Below are positions 18,310-28,089 of a stretch of DNA of 64,000 nt, in pieces (the first letter of the stretch is position 1; the number at the start of each line of letters is the position of its first letter). The position numbers and the translations under genes were made by a program. The notes below the pieces were generated by a model. It was not told the origin of the DNA. It did not search any database and saw nothing but the letters and a program-made list of their open reading frames with translations. The stretch spans positions 58,006-122,005 of the forward strand of contig JADJAL010000062.1 of assembly GCA_016704305.1 (NCBI GenBank), given 5' to 3'. The DNA is from Haliea sp. (lineage in GTDB: Bacteria; Pseudomonadota; Gammaproteobacteria; Pseudomonadales; Halieaceae).

Positions 18310-19302
18310 TTAACTGACCGGCTCCCAACTCCCCGGCACCCGCGCTGTAACGATCGCTCTGCGCGGCGCCGGGTAACCTTCCACCGTCCTGCTCGAATCC
18401 TCTGAATCCAGAAAGTTAGCCAACGAATGAAACGTCATCCACTCAGTAGAGCGCTGCTCCTCTGTGGTGGTCACACAGACATCCAGCAGCTGGACATCGA
18501 CAAAGCCCAGCTTGCGCAACCAGCTCAGCAACGTGTCGCAGCTGGGCAGGAACCAGACATTGCCCATGCGCGCGTAACGGCCTTCGGGCAACAGTGTGTC
18601 GCCCAGCGCGCCCTCTATCACCAGCGTTTCCAGCACCAGTTGCCCGCCGGGGCGCAGGCAGTCTTTCAATTCCTGAATGTGGTCCAGAGGCGAGCGGCGG
18701 TGGTAGAGCACGCCCATCGAAAACACCGTGTCGAACGCGTGCAGTTTCGCGGGCACCTGTTCCATCGCCAGCGGCAGCACCCAGATATTGTCCTGTTGCA
18801 GGTACGTTTGCAGCGCCCAGAACTGCACGACGAACAGCGGCGTGGGATCGATGCCGATCACTTGCGCCGCACCTTCGCCCAGCATGCGCCAGCAGTGGTA
18901 GCCGGAGCCGCAGCCCACGTCCAGCACCCGGCGGCCCTGCAGTGGATCAATGCTGTGTTGCAGCCGCTCCCACTTCCAGTCCGAGCGCCACTCGGTGTCG
19001 ATGTGCACGCCGAACAACTCAAACGGCCCCTTGCGCCACGGGTGTAGTTTGCGCAGCGCGTCCTGCAGCTGTTGTGTGGTCCCAGCGTCCGGTGGAACGG
19101 CAATGCTTGCACCGACGCGCGAGGTGTTGAGATGGATGGCGTCTGCCTGCAGCGGGGGCAGCTCCTGCAGCGCTTGCAGCCAGCGCGGCAGATCGCCGTA
19201 GCGCTCCTGGCTCAGGCCGCTGGCGACCTGCTGCTGCAGCAGTTCGGCCCAGCGTTGTAGCTCGCCGCCCTGCCAGCGCTGTATGAGCGGTTGGTAGTCC
19301 AT
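18310..19302 (-). CDS. cmoB: tRNA U34 carboxymethyltransferase
   Basis: A 330 aa enzyme that transfers a carboxymethyl group from carboxy-SAM to 5-hydroxyuridine at tRNA position 34. The Rossmann motif VLDVGCGSGYHCWRML and SMGVLYHRRSPLDHI are diagnostic of CmoB. The start MDYQPLIQRW at 19302 shares one base with the cmoA stop (TAATG); the frame extends 18 codons upstream into cmoA, without support. It forms the standard cmoAB operon. Confidence 0.95.
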   Translation of the reverse strand: MDYQPLIQRWQGGELQRWAELLQQQVASGLSQERYGDLPRWLQALQELPPLQADAIHLNTSRVGASIAVPPDAGTTQQLQDALRKLHPWRKGPFELFGVHIDTEWRSDWKWERLQHSIDPLQGRRVLDVGCGSGYHCWRMLGEGAAQVIGIDPTPLFVVQFWALQTYLQQDNIWVLPLAMEQVPAKLHAFDTVFSMGVLYHRRSPLDHIQELKDCLRPGGQLVLETLVIEGALGDTLLPEGRYARMGNVWFLPSCDTLLSWLRKLGFVDVQLLDVCVTTTEEQRSTEWMTFHSLANFLDSEDSSRTVEGYPAPRRAIVTARVPGSWEPVS

Positions 19303-20051
19303 TATTTCAGCGCGATGAGCGATGCGAAATTGAAGCACTGGAACCACACATCGCAACTGTTGAAGCCAGCAGCTGCGATGCGCTGCTTGTGTTGATTCAG
19401 CGTCTCCGGCAGCAACACCTGCTCCAGCGCGTTGCGCTTGCGCGCGACTTCCATCTCGCTGTAGCCGTTGTCGCGCTTGAACTGGTGGTGCAGCTCGATA
19501 TTCAGCGCGTCCAGGTGCGGGTCCTCGAACGTCACCTTCTCCGACAACACCATGATCCCGCCCGGCAACAGTCCCCGGTAAATGCGTGCGATGACAGCGT
19601 CGCGCAGTTCCCTGGGAATGAACTGGAGCGTGAAATTCAGCACCACCACCGATGCGTTTTCGATAGCGACATCCTGCAGGTCTGCCAGTACGAGGTCGAT
19701 GGCTGGGTGGTCAGCGCTGTCAGCGGTGTGCGTAGTTGCAGCCACCACATTCCTGCAGCGCTCCAGCATCGCGCTGGAATTATCCACGCTCACGATGCGG
19801 CAGCCTGTCTGGCGAATGTGTTGTCGCATCGCCAGCGTGGAAGCGCCCAGCGAACAGCCGAGGTCATACACCGTGCTGTTGGCAATCGCGTAGCGCCCGG
19901 CCAGTAATCCTGTCATCGACACGATCGTGGGATAGCCGGGCACGGAACGTTTGATCATATCCGGAAACACGCGCGCCACGCTGTCATCAAAGGTAAACAG
20001 GCCGTGTTCGGAAAGCGGGTCGGCGTAGAGTGTGTCGCGAGGATCAGTCAC
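19302..20051 (-). CDS. cmoA: carboxy-S-adenosyl-L-methionine synthase
   Basis: A 249 aa SAM-dependent enzyme that makes carboxy-SAM from SAM and prephenate for CmoB. DLGCSLGASTLAMRQHI is the cofactor loop and VVLNFTLQFIPRELRDAVIARIYRGL is the conserved central block. It is first in the cmoAB operon; the divergent hydrolase gene starts 157 bp away. Confidence 0.95.
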   Translation of the reverse strand: MTDPRDTLYADPLSEHGLFTFDDSVARVFPDMIKRSVPGYPTIVSMTGLLAGRYAIANSTVYDLGCSLGASTLAMRQHIRQTGCRIVSVDNSSAMLERCRNVVAATTHTADSADHPAIDLVLADLQDVAIENASVVVLNFTLQFIPRELRDAVIARIYRGLLPGGIMVLSEKVTFEDPHLDALNIELHHQFKRDNGYSEMEVARKRNALEQVLLPETLNQHKQRIAAAGFNSCDVWFQCFNFASLIALK

Positions 20052-20208
20052 AGGAATTTGCTGGGCCGGAAATGGGAAAAAAATGAGCAGAATGCTAACA
20101 ACGCGGCGATTCTAGCATGAAAAATTGAACCGGGATGTCGAAGGATTGCTGTAATACTGTGGCGAGAATAACCATGCTGACACAGCGACCGTTTTGCCAG
20201 GAGCCTGA

Positions 20209-21042
20209 ATGTCGAATTCGTATCAACACATGCCTGCGGACTTGCGGCCACCACAGTTGCGCCACAGCATGCTGGAATTCAGTCGCGTGGTATTGGAAAT
20301 CGGCAGCACCGTGCTGCTAGGCCCGCTGCTGAAGCGGCTGCCGAAAGGCGACGGGCACACCATCATGACGCTGCCTGGTTTCATGGGCGCGGACGGTTCC
20401 ACCGCGCAACTGCGCAAATTCCTCAACAACCGCGGCTACCACGCGATTCCCTGGGGCCTTGGGCGCAACGGCGCGAACGTGCGCTCGCGCAACATTGATG
20501 ACTTTCTGCAGCATCGCACCGCGATGGAGGACGCCATTGCCGAGCGGGTGCGGGCGGCGTATGTCGCCAGTGGGCGCAAGCTGACGTTGATCGGCTGGAG
20601 CCTCGGCGGCCTGTACGCCGTTGCGCTGGCACACCGCTTCCCCGAGTGGATACGCGAGGTGATCACGCTGGGCACGCCCTACGGTGATCCGCGCGGCACC
20701 GCGCTGTATAGCGTGATGGGCAGTCTGTACGACAATGACGTCGACGAGGAGGCGCTCGCGCGCTGGGTCGCGCACACCTACCGGGGCGGAGCGCTGAGCG
20801 TGCCGGTGCTCGCCCTGTACAGCGAATCGGACGGCATCGTGGGTGCGGGCATCGCAAAATGCCCGGGTGATCCGCGCTTCGTGACGAACGTGGCCGTGCT
20901 CGCCAGCCATGTCGGCTTTCCATTCAACCCGGTGGTGTTTGCGGTACTGGCCAATCACCTGGTGGCGCCTCACCAGCGCTGGGCAGTCTGTCGCAGCGCG
21001 CATATGCGGCCTTTTGTGCGCGAGGTCAGCGCCGGGCTATAA
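20209..21042 (+). CDS. alpha/beta hydrolase, lipase/esterase-like
   Basis: A 277 aa alpha/beta-hydrolase. The nucleophile elbow is GWSLGG (Ser about residue 129), the oxyanion region is LPGFMGADGS, the acid is probably the Asp in YSESDGIV and the histidine lies near SHVGF or the later NHLV. An AGGAGCC sequence eight bases before the ATG supports the start. It is similar to cytoplasmic or membrane-associated lipases without a signal peptide; substrate unknown. It precedes pepD by 26 bp, so the two may be co-transcribed. Confidence 0.8.
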   Translation: MSNSYQHMPADLRPPQLRHSMLEFSRVVLEIGSTVLLGPLLKRLPKGDGHTIMTLPGFMGADGSTAQLRKFLNNRGYHAIPWGLGRNGANVRSRNIDDFLQHRTAMEDAIAERVRAAYVASGRKLTLIGWSLGGLYAVALAHRFPEWIREVITLGTPYGDPRGTALYSVMGSLYDNDVDEEALARWVAHTYRGGALSVPVLALYSESDGIVGAGIAKCPGDPRFVTNVAVLASHVGFPFNPVVFAVLANHLVAPHQRWAVCRSAHMRPFVREVSAGL

Positions 21043-21068
21043 TTCCGCGCCTTTTCGTGGAGCCCTGC

Positions 21069-22577
21069 ATGCAGCCGGATAACCTTCTTGCCGATTATCC
21101 CACCGACTATCCCGTCGGCTATCCCGCCGAGCCGGCCCATCTGTGGCGGCATTTTTACCAGATAACACAAACGCCCCGGCCCTCCCGGCAGGAGGCCGCC
21201 GTGCGCCAGTACGTGATAGACCAGGCCGAGCAGGGCGGCCACGCCTGGCGCATGGATGAGGAGGGCAATCTGGCCGTCGCCGTCGCCGCCACCGCAGGGC
21301 TTGAGCACCGCGAGACGGTGCTCATCCAGAATCACCTGGACGTGGTGACGGTAAAGACCGCCGATAAAGACCATGACTTCAGTCGCGATCCCTTACATCT
21401 GGTGGTCGAGGATGGCTGGCTGCGCGCCGATCGCACGACGCTGGGGGCCGACAATGGCGTGGGTTGCGCGGCGGCGCTGGCGCTGATGACGGACCCGGCG
21501 GTGGCGCATCCGCCACTGGTGCTGCTGTTCACGGTCGATGAAGAGACGGGTCTCGGCGGTGCGCTGCGGCTGGACCCGGCTCTGCTCACCGGCACGCGCA
21601 TGCTGAATCTGGACACCGAGGAATGGCAGGAATTGTACGTCGGCTGCACCGGCGGTGGCGGCTGGCAGTTCACGCGCAGCTTTCCTACTGAAACGCCCGC
21701 CGCCGATGAGCAACACTGGACGCTGTCGATCAGCGGGCTGGCGGGCGGCCATTCGGGTATCCAGATTCACGAGCAGTTGGGCAATGCGATCAAACTGCTG
21801 GAGCAGTGTTTGCAGGGAATTGAGGGCATGCGCATTGCCTCGCTGGATGTGGGCGTGGCGCACAACGTGATTCCGCGCGAGGGCAGCATCGGATTCGCCT
21901 GCGCGCAACCGGTTGCGGCACAAGTGGCCGCGCGCGTGGAGGAGGTCAGGCAACAGGCGCTGGGCTATCTGCCGGCGGCCGACGCGCAGCTGGCGTTTGA
22001 GCTGCAAGCGGCTGATCTGAAAGCGAATGGCCATCAAGAGGCCGAACTGGTCGAAGTGCTGAGCGCCGCTGACAGTGCCGAAATCCTTGATCTCCTCGCG
22101 GTTTACCCTCACGGCGTGCAGGCCTACAACTTGGCGCTCGGTGCCGAGCTGGTGGACCTCAGCATCAATCTGGCGCTGGCGAGATTGCAGCAGGGCGAGT
22201 TCTTCATGGAATCCAGCTACCGATTTTTTAATGCGCAGCAGAGCCTGCCGCTGCAGCAGTCGGTCATGGCGCTGGCCCGTGCTTACCAGCTAACGGTGCA
22301 GCAGGTGGTCGGCTATCCCGGCTGGCAACCCGATATGAACAGCCCGCTGCTGGCGCAGGCTCGCGCGTTGCACGAAAAGATGTTTGGCGTTGCACCCGCC
22401 GTAAAAGCGATCCATGCCGGCCTCGAGTGCGGTATCTTGAAAGGCAAGAAGCCGGACCTGGATATCCTCTCATTCGGCCCGACGATTCGCGGCGCCCATT
22501 CGCCGACGGAGCGCCTGCAGATCGATACCGTCAAACCATTCTGGCAGTTCCTGACGACACTGCTGGCTCAGATGTAA
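21069..22577 (+). CDS. pepD: aminoacyl-histidine dipeptidase (M20 family)
   Basis: A 502 aa zinc dipeptidase that cleaves Xaa-His and related dipeptides in the cytosol. Metal-site motifs are QNHLDVV, GADNGVGCA and DEETGLGGA, and GGHSGIQIHEQLGNAI is the dimer/active-site segment. GGAG six bases upstream supports ATG 21069 over the earlier GTG at 21057. An odd Tyr-Pro-rich prefix (ADYPTDYPVGYPAEP) precedes the usual LWRHFYQITQTPRPS start. It lies directly upstream of the aromatic aminotransferase gene (17 bp gap), suggesting a peptide-to-amino-acid catabolic operon. Confidence 0.93.
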   Translation: MQPDNLLADYPTDYPVGYPAEPAHLWRHFYQITQTPRPSRQEAAVRQYVIDQAEQGGHAWRMDEEGNLAVAVAATAGLEHRETVLIQNHLDVVTVKTADKDHDFSRDPLHLVVEDGWLRADRTTLGADNGVGCAAALALMTDPAVAHPPLVLLFTVDEETGLGGALRLDPALLTGTRMLNLDTEEWQELYVGCTGGGGWQFTRSFPTETPAADEQHWTLSISGLAGGHSGIQIHEQLGNAIKLLEQCLQGIEGMRIASLDVGVAHNVIPREGSIGFACAQPVAAQVAARVEEVRQQALGYLPAADAQLAFELQAADLKANGHQEAELVEVLSAADSAEILDLLAVYPHGVQAYNLALGAELVDLSINLALARLQQGEFFMESSYRFFNAQQSLPLQQSVMALARAYQLTVQQVVGYPGWQPDMNSPLLAQARALHEKMFGVAPAVKAIHAGLECGILKGKKPDLDILSFGPTIRGAHSPTERLQIDTVKPFWQFLTTLLAQM

Positions 22578-22594
22578 TCAACTGGAGTTCTCCC

Positions 22595-23782
22595 ATGCTG
22601 CAAGTCCTGCAACAACTGCCGGCCGACCCGATACTCGGCCTGTCCGCCGCCTGTCGCGCCGATCCCAATCCGCACAAGGTTGATCTCACCATCGGCATCT
22701 ACATGGACGAGCAGGGCGTGTGCCCGGTGTTCGAGGCGGTGCAACTGGCGCAGCGCGCGCTGGTCGCGGAGGAGGGCACCAAGGCCTATCTTGCCGCGGC
22801 GGGCGATGAGCATTTCAACACCGGCCTGCAGCGCCTGGTGCTGGGCGAGGGCAGCACCGCATTAATGGAAGGGCGCGTCAGCAGCATACAAACACCCGGC
22901 GGTTGCGGCGCGCTGCGTATCGGTGCCGAGATCATCCACGCGGCAGCGCCGGGCGCGAAGGTGTGGGTGTCCGATCCCACCTGGCCGGTGCATATCCCGC
23001 TGCTCGGCAGCGTCGGGCTGGAGTTTCGCAGCTACCGCTACTACGACCCAGCCACGCACGGCGTCAACTTCGACGGCATGGTGGCGGACCTGAAGCAGGC
23101 AGTGGCCGGCGATGTCGTGCTGCTGCACGGCTGTTGCCACAATCCCTGCGGCGCGGACCTGACGCTCGCGCAGTGGGGTGTCATCGCGGACATGGCCGAG
23201 CAGCAGGGCTTCACGCCGTTTGTCGATTTCGCCTACCAGGGCCTCGGTGACGGACTCGAAGAGGACGCGGCCGGCCTGCGCCTGCTGGTGGCGCGCCTGC
23301 CGGAGGTGATTATCGCCGCGTCCTGTTCCAAGAATCTCGGCCTGTACCGCGAGCGCGTCGGTGCTACGATCTTTGTCTGCCGCGATGCGGCGAATGCCCG
23401 CGCCATCCTGAGCCAGGCACAGGTGGCTGCGCGGCGCGTTTACTCGATGCCGCCCGCACACGGTGCGCTGCTGGCCGGCCGGGTGCTGACCGACGACCAC
23501 CTGGGCGCGATATGGCGCACGGAGCTGACAGCGATGTGCCAGCGCATCAACGGTTTGCGCAGCAATCTGCGCCGTGCACTGGAGGCAAAGTGTGGCGGCG
23601 ATTACGCGTTCATCGAGCGCGAGAAAGGCATGTTCTCTTTTCTGGGTTTAACGGCAGCGCAAGCGCAGCGGCTGCGACAGGAATTCGGCGTGTATATGCT
23701 GGATTCGTCGCGCATCAACGTGGCGGGTATCAATGCCCGCAACCTGGATTACGTCGCGGAGTCTGTCGCGAAGGTGCTGTAG
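22595..23782 (+). CDS. tyrB: aromatic amino acid aminotransferase
   Basis: A 395 aa class I aminotransferase of the AspC/TyrB type. WPVHIPLL, HGCCHNPCGADL (SNPTG-equivalent), VDFAYQG and the lysine in SCSKNLGLYRERVG, with a C-terminal SSRINVAGIN holding the substrate-carboxylate Arg, are all present. TGGAG eight bases upstream fixes the ATG at 22595. Aspartate versus tyrosine/phenylalanine preference cannot be decided; the aromatic label rests on general resemblance. It follows pepD closely. Confidence 0.88.
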   Translation: MLQVLQQLPADPILGLSAACRADPNPHKVDLTIGIYMDEQGVCPVFEAVQLAQRALVAEEGTKAYLAAAGDEHFNTGLQRLVLGEGSTALMEGRVSSIQTPGGCGALRIGAEIIHAAAPGAKVWVSDPTWPVHIPLLGSVGLEFRSYRYYDPATHGVNFDGMVADLKQAVAGDVVLLHGCCHNPCGADLTLAQWGVIADMAEQQGFTPFVDFAYQGLGDGLEEDAAGLRLLVARLPEVIIAASCSKNLGLYRERVGATIFVCRDAANARAILSQAQVAARRVYSMPPAHGALLAGRVLTDDHLGAIWRTELTAMCQRINGLRSNLRRALEAKCGGDYAFIEREKGMFSFLGLTAAQAQRLRQEFGVYMLDSSRINVAGINARNLDYVAESVAKVL

Positions 23783-23791
23783 GCCGCCTCA

Positions 23792-24532
23792 TCAACCCGA
23801 GGCAAAAATCTGCCTGAGGTAATACTCCGCCACCTGCGGCGGATAGCCGATGATGTCGACCAGCCGGCGCTGGCACTCGCGCAGGTCGGCGCCGCGCTCG
23901 CGCCATACCGGCACGCGCTTGATCATAGTCTCTACCATTTCCCGTGGCGTGATGATCCAGGTGTCCTGCGCCACCTCGCCAAAATAAAAGTTCACCGGGC
24001 AGTTTTGCAGCGCCAGCGGTTTCATGTAGACCGCCGCCGTGAGCACTTGCCTGGCGCCTTTGCCGGCTATGTATTGCGTCAGGAACTGCAGCGTGCCGCC
24101 GCGATCACCGAGATCGTCAATCACCAGCACCACTGCATCGCCGATGGGAATGGAAATATCCTGCTGCACCTGCGGGCTGTCGTGGCGCTCATTCGGCCCT
24201 TTGTACAGCGACACGCCGATGGTGCCAAACTCAATGCGCGGCGTCCCCGCCGGCTGGCCCTTGCACAGGTGATCGTAGAGCAGTATGCCCGGCAGCATGC
24301 CGCCCATGGTCGCCATGAGTGCGCGCGTGATGGCGGCGCCTTGTGCTGACTGCGCCTGTTGGTACTGATGCACCTGTTGCGCCAGTTCGAACACGGCCAT
24401 CGCTTCGACGGTGTCCGGCACCAGAAGAAACGTGAGTTCGTCGTCGGGGATGGCAACGCCCTGTGGTAGCTTCCAGAAGGCGAGATCGATCTCACTGGGC
24501 GGGCAGTGAAGTTGGTGTTGGTAGGTGTTCAT
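23792..24532 (-). CDS. phosphoribosyltransferase-domain protein
   Basis: A 246 aa protein with a type I phosphoribosyltransferase core: VVLVIDDLGDRGGTLQFL (about residues 133-150) is the PRPP-binding loop, and the preceding IGVSLYKGPNE resembles the flexible hood of hypoxanthine-type enzymes. Residues 1-70 form an alpha-helical, Gln-rich region. The purine substrate is not evident, and it is longer than Hpt or Gpt. MNTYQHQLH at 24532 is chosen as start because the longer frame runs into the palindromic repeat. Convergent with the aminotransferase gene. Confidence 0.75.
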   Translation of the reverse strand: MNTYQHQLHCPPSEIDLAFWKLPQGVAIPDDELTFLLVPDTVEAMAVFELAQQVHQYQQAQSAQGAAITRALMATMGGMLPGILLYDHLCKGQPAGTPRIEFGTIGVSLYKGPNERHDSPQVQQDISIPIGDAVVLVIDDLGDRGGTLQFLTQYIAGKGARQVLTAAVYMKPLALQNCPVNFYFGEVAQDTWIITPREMVETMIKRVPVWRERGADLRECQRRLVDIIGYPPQVAEYYLRQIFASG

Positions 24533-24636
24533 TGGTATTCCGCTACGGGTTTCTGTGGGCATTGTAGCGACATCTGTGGGTGGTGGCATTGCTGGGACAT
24601 TCTGGGAGTGAACCAGTTCGAAAATGTACGCTCGCC

Positions 24637-24824
24637 GGTCTTGCGACGTGGCAGGCTGTGTGAACGGCCGCGAGCTTGTCATCGCTTACCGGCTGCTGCG
24701 CAACTCGACCAAAATTGCTGCGCAATTTTTGGGACTCGGACAGTGCTCGCAGAAAGCCCCGGTAAGCGGCGACAAGCTCAAGCAGCGGCCCTATTGTTCA
24801 CACAGCCTGCCACGTCGCAAGACC
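24637..24824 (+). repeat. P2-family nested palindrome, copy B
   Basis: The outer stem is 29 bp (24637-24665 with 24796-24824), the middle stem 18 bp with one A-C and one T-G position (24672-24689 with 24762-24779), and the apical hairpin AAAATTGC-TGC-GCAATTTT (24711-24729). Compared with copy A, T24657 and A24804 replace a G-C pair, keeping the outer stem perfect. It is located in the 340 bp gap between the phosphoribosyltransferase and uup genes. Confidence 0.9.
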
Positions 24825-24872
24825 TCCTTCCTACCGTACTCGAGCGCCTCTGTCGACTAAACAGGGTAAAAC

Positions 24873-26780
24873 CTATGCGTCCCCATCCTCCAGCTCCGCC
24901 CAACGCTCGAAGGTCGTTTCCATCTCCTTCTGCACGGCAGCCAGTTCGTCCAGCGTCTGTTGCACTTTGGCGCGATCCTGTTGGTAAAAAGCGGGCTCGG
25001 CGATGGTAGCTTCCAGAGCCTGTTGGCGCTGCTCCAGTTTTTCGATCACGCCGGGCATGCTGTCCAGTTCGCGCTGTAATTTGTAGGAGAGTTTGCGCTT
25101 CTGCGTATTGTCCGCAGCGGCGGGTTGCACCTGCGCTGGCGCGGCAGAGGATGATGTTGCGCCTGCTGCTGCGCCTGCTGTGAGCCGCTCACTGCGCAAC
25201 TGCCCACCGCGCGCCTCCCAGTCACTGTAGCCGCCAGCGTGTTCGCTCACCACGCCGTCGCCTTCCAGCACCAGCAGGCTGGTGACCACGTTGTCCATGA
25301 AATCGCGGTCGTGGCTGACCAGCAGTACGGTGCCTTCGAAGGTGAGCAGGATCTCCTCCAGCAGCTCCAGCGTTTCGATGTCCAGATCGTTGGTAGGCTC
25401 GTCGAGTACCAGCAGGTTGGCGGGCTTGCTAAATAGTTTTGCGAGGATGGCGCGATTCTGCTCGCCGCCGGACAGGGCTTTGACCGGCGTGCGCACGCGC
25501 TCGGGGCTGAACAGGAAATCGCCGAGGTAGGAGATGGCGTGGCGGCGCTTGCCGTTGATCTCGATGAAATCCTGGCCACCGCACACGTTGTCGATCAGGT
25601 TCTTCTGCGGTTCCAGTTCGCCGCGCAACTGGTCGGAGTAGGCGATTTCCAGCTTGCTGCCGAAGATAATCTTGCCGGCATCCGGCTCCAGTTGGCCGAG
25701 CAGCAGCTTCACCAGCGTGGATTTACCGGCGCCGTTGGGGCCGACAATGCCCACGCGGTCGCCGCGCTGGATGATGGTGGAGACGTCCTTCAATACCTGC
25801 CTGTCACCGAAGCGCTTGTCGACGTGCTGCAATTCCGCGACGATCTTGCCGGATTGCCCGGAGGTTTCCACCGCGAAGTTGGCCGTGCCGGTGCGTTCGC
25901 GTCGATTCTGCCGCTCGTTGCGCAGCGCTTTCAGTGCGCGCACTCGCCCCTCGTTGCGCGTGCGCCGGGCCTTTATGCCCTGGCGAATCCACACCTCTTC
26001 CTGTGCCAGCTTTTTGTCGAACAGCTCATTGGCCCGCTCTTCTGCTTCCAACTGCTGCTCCCGGTGGCGCAGGAAACTGTGGTAATCGCCGCGTAACTGC
26101 GTGAGATACCCCCGGTCCAGCTCGGCGATACTGTTGGCCACGTTTTGCAGGAAGCGCCGGTCATGGGTAATCAGGATGATGGCGCCCTGGAAGTTGGCGA
26201 GCTGCTCTTCCAGCCAGCGAATCGCGGGGATATCCAGGTGGTTGGTCGGCTCGTCCAGCAACAACAGGTCGGGCTGGCTCACCAGTGCCTGTGCGAGTGC
26301 GACCCGGCGGCGCCAGCCACCCGAGAGTTCGCCCATTGTCGCTTCGGCCGGCAGTTGCAATTGGCTGATGGTGGTTTCAACGCGCTGCTGCAATTGCCAA
26401 CCATCGGCCGCCTCCAGTTGTGTTTGCACACGCGCCAGCGTCTCCATGTCCGGCGCATCAGCTTGAATCAGTTTGTGATACTCGCTGAGCAGGCGCCCGG
26501 CATCAGCAAGGCCAGAGGCGACCACATCGTAGACGGAGAACTGATCTGCCTCGGGCAGTGTTTGCTGCAGGCGGGCGATGCGGATACCGGGTCGCACCCA
26601 GCGCTCGCCGGAATCCGCGCTCAGTTCGCCTGCCAGCACTTTGAGCAAAGTAGTTTTGCCCGTGCCATTGCGGCCCAACAGGCCGAGTTTCTCCCCACGC
26701 CTGATGCTCAGGCTGACATTGTCCAGCAGGACCTGGGTGCCGTACTGCAGATGGATTGAGTCGAGTCGTAATAGGGGCAT
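24873..26780 (-). CDS. uup: ABC-F ATPase Uup
   Basis: A 635 aa cytoplasmic ABC-F protein with two ATP-binding cassettes and no membrane segments. Walker A motifs are GRNGTGKT and GPNGAGKS; signatures are LSGGWRRR and LSGGEQNR; Walker B ends in LLDEPTNHLD and VLDEPTNDLD. The linker, the RHAISYLGDFLFSPERVRTPV segment and the C-terminal coiled-coil tail (from about residue 540) match Uup, which binds branched DNA and ribosomes and limits precise transposon excision. The ATG at 26780 gives the normal family start. Confidence 0.93.
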   Translation of the reverse strand: MPLLRLDSIHLQYGTQVLLDNVSLSIRRGEKLGLLGRNGTGKTTLLKVLAGELSADSGERWVRPGIRIARLQQTLPEADQFSVYDVVASGLADAGRLLSEYHKLIQADAPDMETLARVQTQLEAADGWQLQQRVETTISQLQLPAEATMGELSGGWRRRVALAQALVSQPDLLLLDEPTNHLDIPAIRWLEEQLANFQGAIILITHDRRFLQNVANSIAELDRGYLTQLRGDYHSFLRHREQQLEAEERANELFDKKLAQEEVWIRQGIKARRTRNEGRVRALKALRNERQNRRERTGTANFAVETSGQSGKIVAELQHVDKRFGDRQVLKDVSTIIQRGDRVGIVGPNGAGKSTLVKLLLGQLEPDAGKIIFGSKLEIAYSDQLRGELEPQKNLIDNVCGGQDFIEINGKRRHAISYLGDFLFSPERVRTPVKALSGGEQNRAILAKLFSKPANLLVLDEPTNDLDIETLELLEEILLTFEGTVLLVSHDRDFMDNVVTSLLVLEGDGVVSEHAGGYSDWEARGGQLRSERLTAGAAAGATSSSAAPAQVQPAAADNTQKRKLSYKLQRELDSMPGVIEKLEQRQQALEATIAEPAFYQQDRAKVQQTLDELAAVQKEMETTFERWAELEDGDA

Positions 26781-27026
26781 GGTGGGGCGCGCGATGTTTG
26801 AGGGACGCGCATTCTACGCCAGCGTGCCACGCGCTGACCACACCGGCGCTGTGGCTCGTGGTTTTCTTGCTGGGTCGTGCGGTAATGGTCGGTGATACCT
26901 TCGACAGGATTGTGCGTATACAGGTGAACTCGCCGTGGCTGATCGGAATTTTATGGAATCAGGCAGCGCGCTTTCGGGTAAAATGCCCCTCCCGCCATTT
27001 TCAATCAGGCAGCATGACCTACGCTT

Positions 27027-28064
27027 ATGACGATCTCTGAACAACTACGCTATGACCGACAGGTCGCCAGGTGGCTGATGATTTGCGCCGTGGTGATTTT
27101 CGCGATGATCCTGCTGGGTGGCATGACGCGGCTCACGAATTCCGGCTTGTCCATCGTCGAGTGGAAGCCACTGATGGGCGCCATCCCGCCGCTGAACGAA
27201 CACGATTGGCAGGAGGTATTCCACAAGTACCAGCAGTTTCCCGAGTACCAGAAAGTCAACCACGGCATGAACGTGCATGAATTCAAGGTTATCTTCATGT
27301 ACGAGTACCTCCACCGCCTGCTGGGGCGGCTGATTGGCGTGCTGTTCGCGCTGCCGATGATCTATTTTGCGGTGCGCGGCCGCCTGCGACCGGGTCTTTT
27401 GCCGAAGCTGGTGATTCTGTTTTTCATGGGCGGGCTGCAGGGGCTGCTCGGCTGGTACATGGTGAAAAGCGGGCTGGTCGATAATCCCCGCGTCAGCCAG
27501 TACCGTCTCACAGCTCACATGGGGGTGGCAGTGGCGATCTACGCCTACATGGTGTGGCTTGTACTTGATCTCCTGTTGGCGCGCACAACCGCAACAGTCA
27601 ACGAACGTAAACCCTATGCGCTCTGGAGCCTGGTGCTGGTAGCGCTGGTTTACCTGATGATCCTCTCGGGTGCTCTTGTCGCCGGGACTGATGCGGGTTT
27701 CGCGTACTCCACCTGGCCGTTGATGGGTGACTCTTTTATTCCGCGCGGCCTCTATGCCACCTCGCCAGCGTGGCTCGCGATGTTTGAAGACATCACCACG
27801 ATACAGTTCAATCACCGTATGTTTGCGTATGTGTTGTTTGTCGTACTGAGTGCGTCGGCAATGTTGGTTTACCGCAGTACAACGCAGGGCTACGGCAGGC
27901 TGGCGGCGATCCTGTTGGTGGTGGCGCTGTGTGTGCAGGTGATACTGGGTATCAGCACGCTGTTGCTGCATGTGCCGGTGGCGTTGGGTACTGCGCACCA
28001 GGGTGGGGCGGTTCTGCTACTGACTGCCGCGCTGTTCCTGAGTCATGTGCAATTGAGGCAGTAG
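27027..28064 (+). CDS. ctaA: haem A synthase, COX15/CtaA family
   Basis: A 345 aa polytopic inner-membrane enzyme that oxidises haem O to haem A for cytochrome c oxidase. GGMTRLTNSGLSIVEWKPLMGAIPPL is the family opening, and four histidine-containing helices are seen (EYLHRLLGR, TAHMGVA, QFNHRMFAY, GTAHQGGA), the haem ligands of the type 2 enzyme. No other oxidase-assembly gene is adjacent. The preceding 245 bp separates it from the divergent uup gene. Confidence 0.92.
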   Translation: MTISEQLRYDRQVARWLMICAVVIFAMILLGGMTRLTNSGLSIVEWKPLMGAIPPLNEHDWQEVFHKYQQFPEYQKVNHGMNVHEFKVIFMYEYLHRLLGRLIGVLFALPMIYFAVRGRLRPGLLPKLVILFFMGGLQGLLGWYMVKSGLVDNPRVSQYRLTAHMGVAVAIYAYMVWLVLDLLLARTTATVNERKPYALWSLVLVALVYLMILSGALVAGTDAGFAYSTWPLMGDSFIPRGLYATSPAWLAMFEDITTIQFNHRMFAYVLFVVLSASAMLVYRSTTQGYGRLAAILLVVALCVQVILGISTLLLHVPVALGTAHQGGAVLLLTAALFLSHVQLRQ

Positions 28065-28089
28065 AATATCCGCACTCAGGATGGCGGTT

